Positions 16,663 to 24,061 of a stretch of 37,473 nt of DNA are shown one piece after another; position 1 is the stretch's first letter; the number at the start of each line of letters is the position of its first letter. This DNA is from Candidatus Polarisedimenticolaceae bacterium. GTDB taxonomy: Bacteria; Acidobacteriota; Polarisedimenticolia; Polarisedimenticolales; DASRJG01. Both the position numbers and the translations under genes were made by a program. Location of the stretch: the NCBI GenBank assembly GCA_036376135.1, contig DASVAW010000114.1:1-37473 (forward strand), read 5' to 3'. The notes beneath the pieces were generated by a model. It saw only the letters and a list, made by a program, of their open reading frames with translations. It made no database searches and was not told where the DNA came from.

Positions 16663-16704
16663 GGAGGCGAGGCCTCCTCGAGGAGTGTGAACTGTTCGAG
16701 GAGG
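16663..16704 (+). promoter_or_regulatory. Leader able to hide the ribosome site of the glycine-tail gene
   Basis: CCTCCTCGA at 16673-16681 is exactly complementary to TCGAGGAGG at 16696-16704, which contains the GAGGAGG ribosome site of the gene at 16711. The same CCTCC can instead pair with GGAGGC at 16663-16668 (stem GGAGGC/GCCTCC with a GAG loop), or within the palindrome CTCCTCGAGGAG at 16674-16685. The three pairings exclude each other, as in a translational on/off switch. A further perfect hairpin (CCGTCGG and CCGACGG, 7-bp arms) lies just upstream. I do not recognise a known riboswitch class. The signal for switching, if any, is unknown. Confidence 0.5.
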
Positions 16705-16710
16705 TCCCCC

Positions 16711-17049
16711 ATGAGCCCCACCCCCCTTCGAGCCACCGCACTCGCGGTCCTGCTCGCCCTCGCGAGCGGGGCCGTTCCGTCCCGCGCGGAACCCGCCCCG
16801 GCGGGTTCCGCAACCCCCGCCTTCCGGGCGGCGACCCCCGAGCTCGCCCTGATGCTCGCCGAGTTCGAGAAGGCGCGACGCGAAACGGCGATCCCGCTCG
16901 CCCCGGCGGCGGCGACCGAAGCCCCCGCGGAGCCCAAGCCCGGCTCCCGCAAGAAGACGTGGATCATCGTCGGCGTCGTCCTCGGCGTCGTCGCGATCGT
17001 GGCGCTCGCCGGCGGCGGAGGAGGGGGCGGAGGCGGAGGGGGTTATTGA
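16711..17049 (+). CDS. Small exported protein with a membrane helix and poly-glycine tail
   Basis: This 112-residue protein has a signal peptide (1-26, ending SRAEP), an Ala/Pro-rich linker with a charged helix (about 44-62), then KK, one membrane helix (TWIIVGVVLGVVAIVALA, 83-100) and a C-terminal run of 11 glycines ending in tyrosine. A basic pair before a C-terminal helix plus a short tail resembles sorting signals of the CTERM type, although here the tail comes after the helix. GAGGAGG lies 6 nt before the ATG. The gene is divergent from the DUF1800 operon. I recognise no family. Confidence 0.65.
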   Translation: MSPTPLRATALAVLLALASGAVPSRAEPAPAGSATPAFRAATPELALMLAEFEKARRETAIPLAPAAATEAPAEPKPGSRKKTWIIVGVVLGVVAIVALAGGGGGGGGGGGY

Positions 17050-17059
17050 GCCGCCCCCG

Positions 17060-17656
17060 TCAGTCGCCCATCTTCACGTGTCCCGGCTGCGCCGCCACGC
17101 GGCCGAGCCAGGCCCGCACCCCCGGGTGGCGGCCGAGATCGAATCCGCCCTCCTCCGCGACGTGCGTGTAGGCGTACAGCGAGATGTCCGCGATCGTGTA
17201 GCGCTCCGCGACGAGGAACGCGCGGTCCTTGAGATGGCGCTCCATCGCGTCGAGGGCGCGGTAACCGCCGATGTGCTTGGCGGCGAGGGCGTCGGCGTCG
17301 ATCGGCCCTTCCCGGTAGTGCAGCCAGAAGCGGGCGACCGCGATGTTCGGCTCGTGGTCGTATTGCTCGAAGAACTGCCACTGGAGGACCTGGGCCCGCT
17401 CGTAACGGTCCTCGGGGACGTACTTCGTGCCGTCGCCGAAGTACCAGAGGATCGCGTTCGACTCGGCGAGCGGCCGGCCGTCGTCGAGCACGATCGTCGG
17501 CACGCGCAGCGCCGGGTTCAGCCCGCCGAGCACCTGCGGGCGGTTCGTCCGATCGGTCACCGAGAGCTCCCGTCGCTCGAACGGAATCCCGAGTTGGGAG
17601 AGCAGCAGGCGCACCTTGTAGCAGTTCCCGGAGGGGCGGCTGTCGTACAGCAGCAT
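17060..17656 (-). CDS. Glutathione S-transferase family protein
   Basis: This 198-residue protein shows both GST domains. The N-terminal thioredoxin-like part is MLLYDSRPSGNCYKVRLLLS, with SGNC in the catalytic S/C loop position, followed by LNPALRVPTIVLDDG (cis-proline) and LAESNAILWYFG (glutathione gamma-glutamyl site). The helical C-terminal domain follows from about residue 90, with AERYTIADISLYAYTHVA, the conserved N-cap motif. Members conjugate or reduce electrophiles with glutathione. The substrate is not evident. The ATG has GAGGAGA upstream. It ends 10 bp from the glycine-tail gene (convergent) and is divergent from the DoxX gene. Confidence 0.88.
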   Translation of the reverse strand: MLLYDSRPSGNCYKVRLLLSQLGIPFERRELSVTDRTNRPQVLGGLNPALRVPTIVLDDGRPLAESNAILWYFGDGTKYVPEDRYERAQVLQWQFFEQYDHEPNIAVARFWLHYREGPIDADALAAKHIGGYRALDAMERHLKDRAFLVAERYTIADISLYAYTHVAEEGGFDLGRHPGVRAWLGRVAAQPGHVKMGD

Positions 17657-17684
17657 GGCGTTCTCCTCGTTTCGTGCCGACGGT

Positions 17685-17690
17685 TATACT
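17685..17690 (+). promoter_or_regulatory. Candidate -10 hexamer (TATACT) for the DoxX gene
   Basis: TATACT lies 27 nt upstream of the TTG start of the DoxX gene, leaving room for the GAGGAG ribosome site. No -35 element matches. It sits in the short divergent gap with the GST gene. Confidence 0.35.
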
Positions 17691-17717
17691 CCCACTCCTT
17701 TCGCGAGGAGATCCCCC

Positions 17718-18131
17718 TTGAAGCGCCGGCTCTTCGACCCCGGATCCCACACCGGCCCCGCGTCCCTCGGGCTGCTCCTCCTGCGCCTGGGCTTCGGCCT
17801 GTCCATGGCCCTCGGTCACGGGTGGGGGAAGCTCCGGTCGTTCGGCGAGCTCGCGGCCACGTTCCCCGATCCGCTCGGGATCGGCTCCCGCCTCAGCCTG
17901 ATGGGGGCGATCGGGGGCGAGTTCGTCTGTCCGCTGCTGCTCGCGCTGGGCCTCGGAACCCGGCTCGCCGCGATTCCCGCCGCGTTCACGATGGGGGTCG
18001 CGGTGTTCGTGATCCACGCCGCCGACCCGTTCGCGAAGCAGGAGAAGGCCCTTCTCTTCCTGGTCGCGTTCGCCGCCCTCGTCTTCACCGGCGCGGGGCG
18101 TTACTCGCTGGACGCCAAGCTGGGGAAGTGA
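17718..18131 (+). CDS. DoxX-family membrane protein
   Basis: This 137-residue protein has four hydrophobic segments. The DoxX pattern is LGLLLLRLGFGLSMALGHGWGKL, then GGEFVCPLLLALGLGTRLAA and AADPFAKQEKALLFLVAFAALVFTG. DoxX proteins are small membrane proteins, some being subunits of quinol-linked oxidoreductases or part of redox-stress responses. The exact role is open. I chose the TTG at 17718 because GAGGAG lies 7 nt upstream. A longer ATG reading from 17655 would overlap the GST start. Confidence 0.8.
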   Translation: MKRRLFDPGSHTGPASLGLLLLRLGFGLSMALGHGWGKLRSFGELAATFPDPLGIGSRLSLMGAIGGEFVCPLLLALGLGTRLAAIPAAFTMGVAVFVIHAADPFAKQEKALLFLVAFAALVFTGAGRYSLDAKLGK

Positions 18132-18155
18132 CCGGCCGTTCGCTGCGCGACGGAG

Positions 18156-18178
18156 CCGTCAGGCTTCAGCCTGGACGG
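18156..18178. repeat. REP-like hairpin CAGGCTTCAGCCTG
   Basis: The arms CCGTCAGGCT and AGCCTGGACGG pair around a 2-nt gap (TC) with a one-base bulge. It lies about 25 bp after the DoxX stop codon. No T-run follows. The core resembles a palindrome that recurs across many GC-rich bacterial genomes. It may act as a 3'-end stabiliser. Only one copy is in the window. Confidence 0.4.
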
Positions 18179-18230
18179 ATCTGACCGCTTCGGGGTTCGC
18201 GGCGGAGGCGTGAGGACCTAAATCCGGGGC

Positions 18231-20837
18231 GTGAACCCCCTCGTCCTCGCCCTCCTCCTGTCCGGCGCCGCCGCCCTCGTCCTCGAAGGGGTCTGGGCGC
18301 GCTGGCTGAGCTTCTCCCTCGGCGCCGGCGCCTACGCGACGACCGCCGTCCTCGCGACGTTCATGGCGGGGCTCGGCCTGGGCGCCCTCGCCGGGGGGCG
18401 CTTCGCCGCACGCCGATCAGCCGCCGCGAGCCTGCGCGCCTTCGCCGGGATCGAGCTCGCGAATGCCGCCTGGGCCCTGGCGTCGATCGCGTGGCTTCCC
18501 GGCGCGTTCCCCGAATCGGCGGTCGCGCTGGCGCGAGCCCTGGGGAGCGACGGCCTCCCTCCGCTCGCGCGATTCGCGCTCGCGTGCGCGGCGCTGTCCG
18601 TGCCGACCTTCCTGATGGGGATGACGCTCCCGCTCGCCGTCCGGGCCGCGGTCGAGGGGGCCGGGGACCGGGGGCGGCGCGCGGGGATCCTCTACGCCGC
18701 GAACACGCTGGGCGGAGCGGTCGGGGCCGGGCTTGGCGCCACGCTCCTCGTCGACCGGGTGGGGTTGTCGGGAGCCGTCGGCGCGGCGGCGGCGCTGCAG
18801 GCGATCACGGGGCTCGTCGCCGCGGCGCTTTCCCGTCGCGCGCCGTCGAACGCGCCGGGGCCGGAGCCGGACGCGCGCGCGGCGCGACCGGGACTCGCCG
18901 CCGCGGCGTTCGCGGCGAGCGGGTTCGCCGGACTCGCCTTGGAGGTCGGGGCGCAGCGGATCCTGTCGCTGCAGCTGGGCTCCACGGTGCACGCGTTCGC
19001 GACGATCCTCGCGGCGCTCCTCGCCGGGATCGGGATCGGAGGCGCGCTCGGCGCAGGCGCCACGCGGCGGACGAGCCCGGAGGCCGCGCTCGCCGTCGCG
19101 CTCGCCGCGCTCGGGGTCGGCGCCGGATGGGCGATCCTGGCCCTCGACCTCGGGACGTCCGGCGCGGGCTTCGTCCTGCTCCCCGCGGGGATCGCGCTCG
19201 GCGCGGTCGCGGGGATCGTCGGCCGCATGGCGGGGAGCTCACCCGGGACGATTCCCCGGCGCTTCGCGGGCGCGTACGCGGCGAACGCCGCCGCCTCCGC
19301 CGCGGGAGCGCTCGTCGCCGGGCTCGTGCTCGTCCCCGCGTTCGGCGCGACGGGCACGCTGCGGATCGCCGGCGCGATCGCCTTCTCCGCGTGCGCCCTC
19401 GTCCTCGTCGTCGCCGTGCCCGCACGAACGCTCCGGCTGGTGTGCGCGACCCTCGCGGTCGTCGCGATCGCGCTCGCGGCCGATCGCGAGCCGGTGCGGC
19501 GCACCTACGAGCGGTGGTTCGGCGCGTCGCGCCTCGTCGCGCTGCGCGAAGGGCCGGTGCAGGCGGTGGCGGTCACGGCGGAGAGCAACGACCAGCACCT
19601 CGACTATCGCCGGCTCGTCGCGCACCGGACGAGCCTTGCCGCCACCCACCTCGCCTCCCAGCGCTACATGCGCCTGCTGGGCCACCTGCCGACGATGCTC
19701 GCCGAAGGACCGAGGCGGGCCCTCGTGATCTGCCTGGGCACCGGAACCACGCTCGCCGCCGTCACCCGTCATCCCGAGCTCGAGCGCATCGACGTCGCGG
19801 AGATCTCCCCCGAGGTCGTCGATCTCGTGGGCGCGGTCCACCCCGACGGCGAGGCCGCGCTCGCCGACCCCCGCGTTCGCGTCCACGTCGAGGACGGTCG
19901 CCACGTCCTGCTCTCGGCGTCGGACCCGTGGGACGTGATCACCCTCGAGCCCCCGCCGCCGGGCGACGCGGGGGTGGTGTCGCTGTACACCGAGGAGTTC
20001 TATGCGCTCTGCCGCAGGCGGCTGTCGCCGGGAGGGGTGACCGCGCAGTGGATCCCCCTTCAGTCGGCTTCGCTCGACGACGTCCGGATGCTCGTCGGCG
20101 CCTTCGCACGCTCCTTCCCGCACGCCGTCGCCTTTCTTCCCCTCGAGCGCGACCTCGTCCTCCTGGGATCCGAGCGTCCGCTGGCCCGCTCCGCGGCGCG
20201 CTGGCGGGACGCCTTCGCGGCGCCGGGACCGGCGGCCTCGATGCGCGAGGTCGGCTTCGACTCTCCCGAGACGCTCCTGGCGAACGCGATCGCCGACCGC
20301 GAGGCGCTCCTGCGGTTCTCGCAGTCCGCCCCGGCGCTCACCGACGACCGGCCCCGCGTCGAGCGAAGGACCGCCGAGCGCCTCTCCGCCCTCCCCGACG
20401 TCCGCGAATTACGCCTCGCCCCTTCCCCGGCGCCCGGGCTGGTCCCGGACGGCGATGCGCACAGTGCGGCGAGGATCCTCGAGGCCCGGCGGGCGCTCGA
20501 CGTGCTGCGTGAGGCCGAGGACGCCCGCGAGCGCGGCGGGACACGGGCCGCGTCCGCGCTTCGCGAGGCCGCGTGGCGCGCCCGACCCTCGGACGCCTAT
20601 TTCCTCTGGGCGGCGCGGCTCAGCGATGCGCACCTCACGCGATTCGTCGCCGACGCGAGCCGGCGCGGCGACGATCCGCGCGCGTGGGCCTCGGTCGGCG
20701 AGAAGCTGCTCCTTCGCGGCGACTCGGCGGCGGCGCGCGCGGCCTTCTCCCGCGCGCTGCGCACCCTCCCCGCCAGGGACCCCGCGGCGGTGTCGATTCG
20801 CGCGTGGCTCGCGTCGACGGGCCCCGGACCGGTTTAG
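18231..20837 (+). CDS. Membrane protein fused to a spermidine synthase-like domain
   Basis: This 868-residue protein has two sets of hydrophobic helices (about 1-200 and 220-420), then a SAM-binding methyltransferase-like domain with CLGTGTTLAAV from 501, VAEISPEV at about 522-529 and VEDGRHVL at 553-560. The last 130 residues are helical and tetratricopeptide-like. Such membrane/polyamine synthase fusions are widespread in deltaproteobacteria, Acidobacteria and Planctomycetes. The catalytic aspartates of real spermidine synthases are not clear here: the usual D-DP region reads ITLEPPPPG. Polyamine synthesis is therefore doubtful and the substrate unknown. The GTG start lacks a good ribosome site. 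Its TAG overlaps the TAA of the convergent thioredoxin-like gene. Confidence 0.78.
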   Translation: MNPLVLALLLSGAAALVLEGVWARWLSFSLGAGAYATTAVLATFMAGLGLGALAGGRFAARRSAAASLRAFAGIELANAAWALASIAWLPGAFPESAVALARALGSDGLPPLARFALACAALSVPTFLMGMTLPLAVRAAVEGAGDRGRRAGILYAANTLGGAVGAGLGATLLVDRVGLSGAVGAAAALQAITGLVAAALSRRAPSNAPGPEPDARAARPGLAAAAFAASGFAGLALEVGAQRILSLQLGSTVHAFATILAALLAGIGIGGALGAGATRRTSPEAALAVALAALGVGAGWAILALDLGTSGAGFVLLPAGIALGAVAGIVGRMAGSSPGTIPRRFAGAYAANAAASAAGALVAGLVLVPAFGATGTLRIAGAIAFSACALVLVVAVPARTLRLVCATLAVVAIALAADREPVRRTYERWFGASRLVALREGPVQAVAVTAESNDQHLDYRRLVAHRTSLAATHLASQRYMRLLGHLPTMLAEGPRRALVICLGTGTTLAAVTRHPELERIDVAEISPEVVDLVGAVHPDGEAALADPRVRVHVEDGRHVLLSASDPWDVITLEPPPPGDAGVVSLYTEEFYALCRRRLSPGGVTAQWIPLQSASLDDVRMLVGAFARSFPHAVAFLPLERDLVLLGSERPLARSAARWRDAFAAPGPAASMREVGFDSPETLLANAIADREALLRFSQSAPALTDDRPRVERRTAERLSALPDVRELRLAPSPAPGLVPDGDAHSAARILEARRALDVLREAEDARERGGTRAASALREAAWRARPSDAYFLWAARLSDAHLTRFVADASRRGDDPRAWASVGEKLLLRGDSAAARAAFSRALRTLPARDPAAVSIRAWLASTGPGPV

Positions 20838-22651
20838 CGATCCGTGAGGCCGAGCGGGGCGAGCGCCTCGCGCACCTTCTCGTGGAGGTCCGGGGGCGCT
20901 CCGTAGAAGACCGCGCGGGCCTTCCCCTCGCCGTCGAAGAGGAACAGCGTCGGGACCGCGAGGAGGTTGCCGAACTTCATCGCGATCTCCGGGGTACCGA
21001 TCGCGACGGGAAGCCCGGCCGCGACCTTCGACGCGAGCTCGCGTACGTCCTTCTCCTCCGACTCGACCGCGAAGGTGACGACCGCCAGGCGGTCGCCGTG
21101 CCGTCGCTTGAGCTCCGAGAGGTACCCGAGGGTCGTCCGGCACGGCGGACACCACGTCGCCCAGAACTCGACGAGCACGGGACGCCCGGCGAGCGTGGTC
21201 CGATCGATCGGGCGCCCGTCGAGGTCGACCGCCGAGAACTCGGGGAGCGCCTCGAGCCGGGCGTCGGGGGTCGCGGCGGGCGCTCCCCCCGGCTCGCCGG
21301 CGAGCACCCGTCCCAGAAGCGCGGTGAGATCGGCGCGGAACCTCTCGTGGTTCGCGGGATCCCGCCACGGGGTGTACCTGCCGGACTTCGCGTCGCCGAA
21401 ATACCCGAGGTCCTGCGGGCCCGCGAACAACGACTCGTTCACGAACACCGCGGGGTAGCGGCGGACGCCCAGCCGGTCGGCGATCGCCGAGGCGCCCCAG
21501 TTCTCGACGACGTACCGGACCCTTCCCCCGAGCCCGTCCACGACCTGACGCACCAGCAAACTTGCCGGGTCGGAGAGATTTCAGGTGTACGGCCAACGGA
21601 CGAGGGTGACGGTCGCCTCCGCGCCCGCGAGGGGTTGTGGGCGGGACACGGAGGCGGCCGCGGCGGCGTCGGGGCCGACCCGCCGAACGTATTCGGGAAG
21701 CACGTCGTCGAGGATCGCCGCGGCGTTCGCGTGCGCCTCCGGCGACGAGGCGGCATCGTCGAGCATCGCCTCGGCCTTCTCGAGGAACAGGCGCGCGAGG
21801 CTGGAGTCGGCCGGCGTCGCGTCGAGGCGCGTGCGCCAGACGGCCGCCGACTCGCGCAGCGCCGTGGGCTCGGGCGCCGCGACCCCCGCGCGCAGGATCG
21901 GAGCGCCCAGCAGGCGCGCCCGCAGGATCTCGTACAGCGCCCCCTCGAGGCTCCCGGCGGCGAGCAGGTCGCGGGCCGTCTTGAGCGCCGCGGAGGCCGA
22001 GATGAACTCCCGGTGGCGATCCTTCGAGACCGGAGGGACGTAGGCGCGGACCAGCTCGCGCTCGAGGTCGTCGACGACTCCCTGGAGGGGAGCGATGCGC
22101 GGCGCGGGACCCGGCGGCCGGAACTGCAACGCGGCGTCGAACGCCGCGGCACGGGCGAGGGCGACCGCGCTGCCGACGTAGAAGACGCCGCCGAAGTAGT
22201 CGCCGTTCTCGCGCCACATCGGGGCGGTTCTCGCGTAGATCGGCGACTGCACCCGTGCGTCGTCCCGAAGCGCCCGCACCGCCGCCGGAAGGGCCGCCGA
22301 CGACGCGGCCTCGAGCTCGGCGCGACCGCGCTCGAGCTCCGCCCGCGCCTCGGCAAGCGCCCGGTCGAAGATCTCCGGGGTGACCTTGTCTGGCGACGGG
22401 GCCTTCGCGGAGACGAACCGCAGCGGGTCGAGCAACGTGCGCGCGAGGGTGAGCCGCTCGAGGGCGAGGAGGTCCCGCCCGACGGCGTGGGCCGACTCGG
22501 CCTTGGCCAGAAGCGCCATGCCGCTCTCCCACTCCCCCTTCACCGCCTCCATCGCGGGAGGGTCCCCCGCGCGCTGGGCGGCGATCGCCGCGCCGATCGC
22601 CTCGCCCGCCGGTGCCGCGAGGACGATCGGGAGGAGGAGATGGACGACCAT
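20834..22651 (-). CDS. Putative selenoprotein: helical domain, UxxS thioredoxin-like fold and TlpA-like CPPC domain
   Basis: Read through the TGA at 21583-21581, this is a 605-residue exported protein. Conventional gene calling would give two pieces: 21581-22651 and 20834-21559 (TTG start). Residues 1-18 are a signal peptide, about 20-340 are helical, and strand VTLVRWPYT ends at 356. The TGA is codon 357. It is followed by NLS, a helix (DPASLLVRQVVDGLGG), strand VRYVVENWG, and GVRRYPAVFVN with a cis-proline. This is a thioredoxin fold whose active-site position is the TGA, giving UxxS. From about 455 a TlpA-like domain carries WCPPC. The second piece alone has no ribosome site and would lose strand 1. 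A bacterial SECIS-like hairpin follows the TGA. Whether the genome has the selenocysteine machinery is not visible here; a nonsense mutation is the alternative. Confidence 0.7.
21553..21583 (-). promoter_or_regulatory. In-frame UGA with a bacterial SECIS-like hairpin
   Basis: Numbering from the U of UGA as 1, CCGGCA at 16-21 pairs with UGCUGG at 26-31 (one G-U pair) around the tetraloop AGUU. The loop begins 18 nt after the UGA and has a G at its second position. This meets the known bacterial SECIS rule: a hairpin just downstream of the UGA with a G among the first two loop bases, 16-37 nt away. A larger alternative, GACC (13-16) with GGUC (39-42), would expose GGU in its loop. The sequence also encodes the helix after the active site. 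Confidence 0.6.
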
Positions 22652-22690
22652 GCGGGCACGGTGCCGGGCCCCGTCCTCCGGATCAACCCG

Positions 22691-22708
22691 GACGCCGCGG
22701 GCGGCGTC
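22691..22708. repeat. Inverted repeat with 8-bp arms (GACGCCGC / GCGGCGTC)
   Basis: Perfect 8-bp arms flank GG in the 145-bp region between the divergent putative selenoprotein and mddA genes. It could be a dimeric operator. It is also GC-rich enough to arise by chance. Confidence 0.4.
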
Positions 22709-22796
22709 CTCCCTGCAGCCAACCCCCGGCCGACCTCGTGGCGGGATCGCTTCCGTTCTCCGTAGTAGCGGATCGAGGACCATGAAGGAGGCCCCC

Positions 22797-23537
22797 ATGC
22801 TCAAGAGGATCTCGTTCTTCATCTACGGCACGATCGCCTACGCGATCTTCTTCGGCACGTTCCTGTACGCGTGCGGCTGGGTGGGCGGTTTCCTGACCCC
22901 CACCCGCCTCGACGGTCCCGCGACCGAGCCCCTCGGCAAGGCGCTCGCGATCGACCTGGCCCTGCTCGCGCTCTTCGCGGTGCAGCACAGCGTCATGGCC
23001 CGGAAGGGGTTCAAGACGTGGTGGACCCGCTTCGTGCCCCAGGCGATCGAGCGGTCGACCTACACGCTGTTCTCCAGCCTCGCCCTGATCCTGATGTTCT
23101 GGCAGTGGCGGCCGCTGGGCGGCGTGATCTGGAACGTCGAGGCGACCGCGGGCCGTGCGGCCCTCTACGGCCTCTTCGCGTTCGGGTGGGGGCTCGTGCT
23201 GCTCTCGACCTTCCTGATCCACCACTTCGACCTGTTCGGGCTGCGCCAGGTGTGGCTGTTCCTCCTCGGCCGCCCGTACCAGCCGCTCCGCTTCGCGACC
23301 CCGGGGCCGTACCGGATGGTCCGGCACCCGCTGTACCTCGGGTGGTTGTTCGCCTTCTGGATGACCCCGACGATGACCGCGGCCCACCTCGTCTTCGCGA
23401 TCGCGACGACGGCGTACATCCTCCTCGCGATCCGCTTCGAGGAGCGGGACCTCGTCCACGAACACGGGGCGCTCTACGAGGAGTACCGCCGCCGCGTGCC
23501 CATGATCGTGCCGGCGTTCCGGCAGGCGGAGCGCTGA
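22797..23537 (+). CDS. mddA: Methanethiol S-methyltransferase (MddA-like)
   Basis: This is a 246-residue membrane protein with about five helices. It closely follows the MddA pattern: MLKRISFFIYGTIAYAIFF at the start, LLALFAVQHSVMARKGFKTW, FSSLALILMFWQWRPLGGV, TFLIHHFDLFGLRQVWL, the PGPYRMVRHPLYLGWLFAFW SAM-site segment, and FEERDLVHEHGALYEEYRRR. MddA methylates methanethiol to dimethyl sulfide using S-adenosylmethionine and belongs to the isoprenylcysteine methyltransferase (NnrU-like) superfamily. AAGGAGG lies 5 nt before the ATG at 22797. It is divergent from the putative selenoprotein and precedes a DUF4395 gene by 2 bp. The function is inferred from similarity recalled by eye, so other volatile thiols are possible substrates. 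Confidence 0.82.
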   Translation: MLKRISFFIYGTIAYAIFFGTFLYACGWVGGFLTPTRLDGPATEPLGKALAIDLALLALFAVQHSVMARKGFKTWWTRFVPQAIERSTYTLFSSLALILMFWQWRPLGGVIWNVEATAGRAALYGLFAFGWGLVLLSTFLIHHFDLFGLRQVWLFLLGRPYQPLRFATPGPYRMVRHPLYLGWLFAFWMTPTMTAAHLVFAIATTAYILLAIRFEERDLVHEHGALYEEYRRRVPMIVPAFRQAER

Positions 23538-23539
23538 CC

Positions 23540-24061
23540 ATGACACTCCGGCCGATCGACGTGCTCCGCCGCAGGATCGAGGCGCAGGGATTCTGCGGCT
23601 ACGACGACGCGGCGATCTCGGAGTTCGGCCCTTGGCTGCGCCTGACCACGGGCCTGTGCGCGGCGTGGGCGGCGGCGGCGACCGCGGACGGCTCGGTCTA
23701 CGGATTGTGGCTGCTCGCGGTCGTCGCGCTGCTCGGCGCCGCATTCCCCCACCACCCGTTCGACGCGATTCACGACCTGGCGATCCGGCGGTGGACCCAT
23801 GCGCGGCCGCTGCCTCCCAACGGCATCCCGCGGCGGTTCGGCTGCGCGGTGGCGGCCGCGTGGCTCCTGGCGGCGGGCGCGGCCTTTCGACTCGACGCCC
23901 CGGCGTCTGGCTACGGCCTCGGCTTCTCGCTCGTCGGCGCCGCGCTGGTGCCGACGCTCACCGACTTCTGCATCTCGTCGTGGCTCTTCGGGAGGTTGTT
24001 CGGCGCCCCCTGCCGCGCCCGTTCGAGCGCTTTCCTCGAACGCACCACGTCGGGGTGCTGA
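23540..24061 (+). CDS. DUF4395-like membrane protein
   Basis: This 173-residue protein has four hydrophobic segments. HHPFDAIHDLAIRR followed by PLPPNGIPRRFGCAVA and TDFCISSWLF resembles DUF4395, a membrane domain of unknown function often found near sulfur or redox genes. It starts 2 bp after the mddA stop and is probably co-transcribed. Its last 50 codons run antisense into the kinase gene: the stop lies 151 bp inside it. The domain itself ends near 24005, so the tail may be non-essential. A role in sulfur compound handling is only suggested by mddA. Confidence 0.65.
   Translation: MTLRPIDVLRRRIEAQGFCGYDDAAISEFGPWLRLTTGLCAAWAAAATADGSVYGLWLLAVVALLGAAFPHHPFDAIHDLAIRRWTHARPLPPNGIPRRFGCAVAAAWLLAAGAAFRLDAPASGYGLGFSLVGAALVPTLTDFCISSWLFGRLFGAPCRARSSAFLERTTSGC

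Noticed and set aside
16562-16710. A known riboswitch such as a cyclic di-GMP (GEMM) type upstream of the glycine-tail gene
   Set aside because: The conserved GEMM core elements are not present. Only the ribosome-site pairing is supported.
22652-22822. Upstream ATG at 22822 for the putative selenoprotein
   Set aside because: It would overlap the mddA start and put a non-signal-like extension before the hydrophobic leader. The ATG at 22651 fits a signal peptide, although no ribosome site is close.
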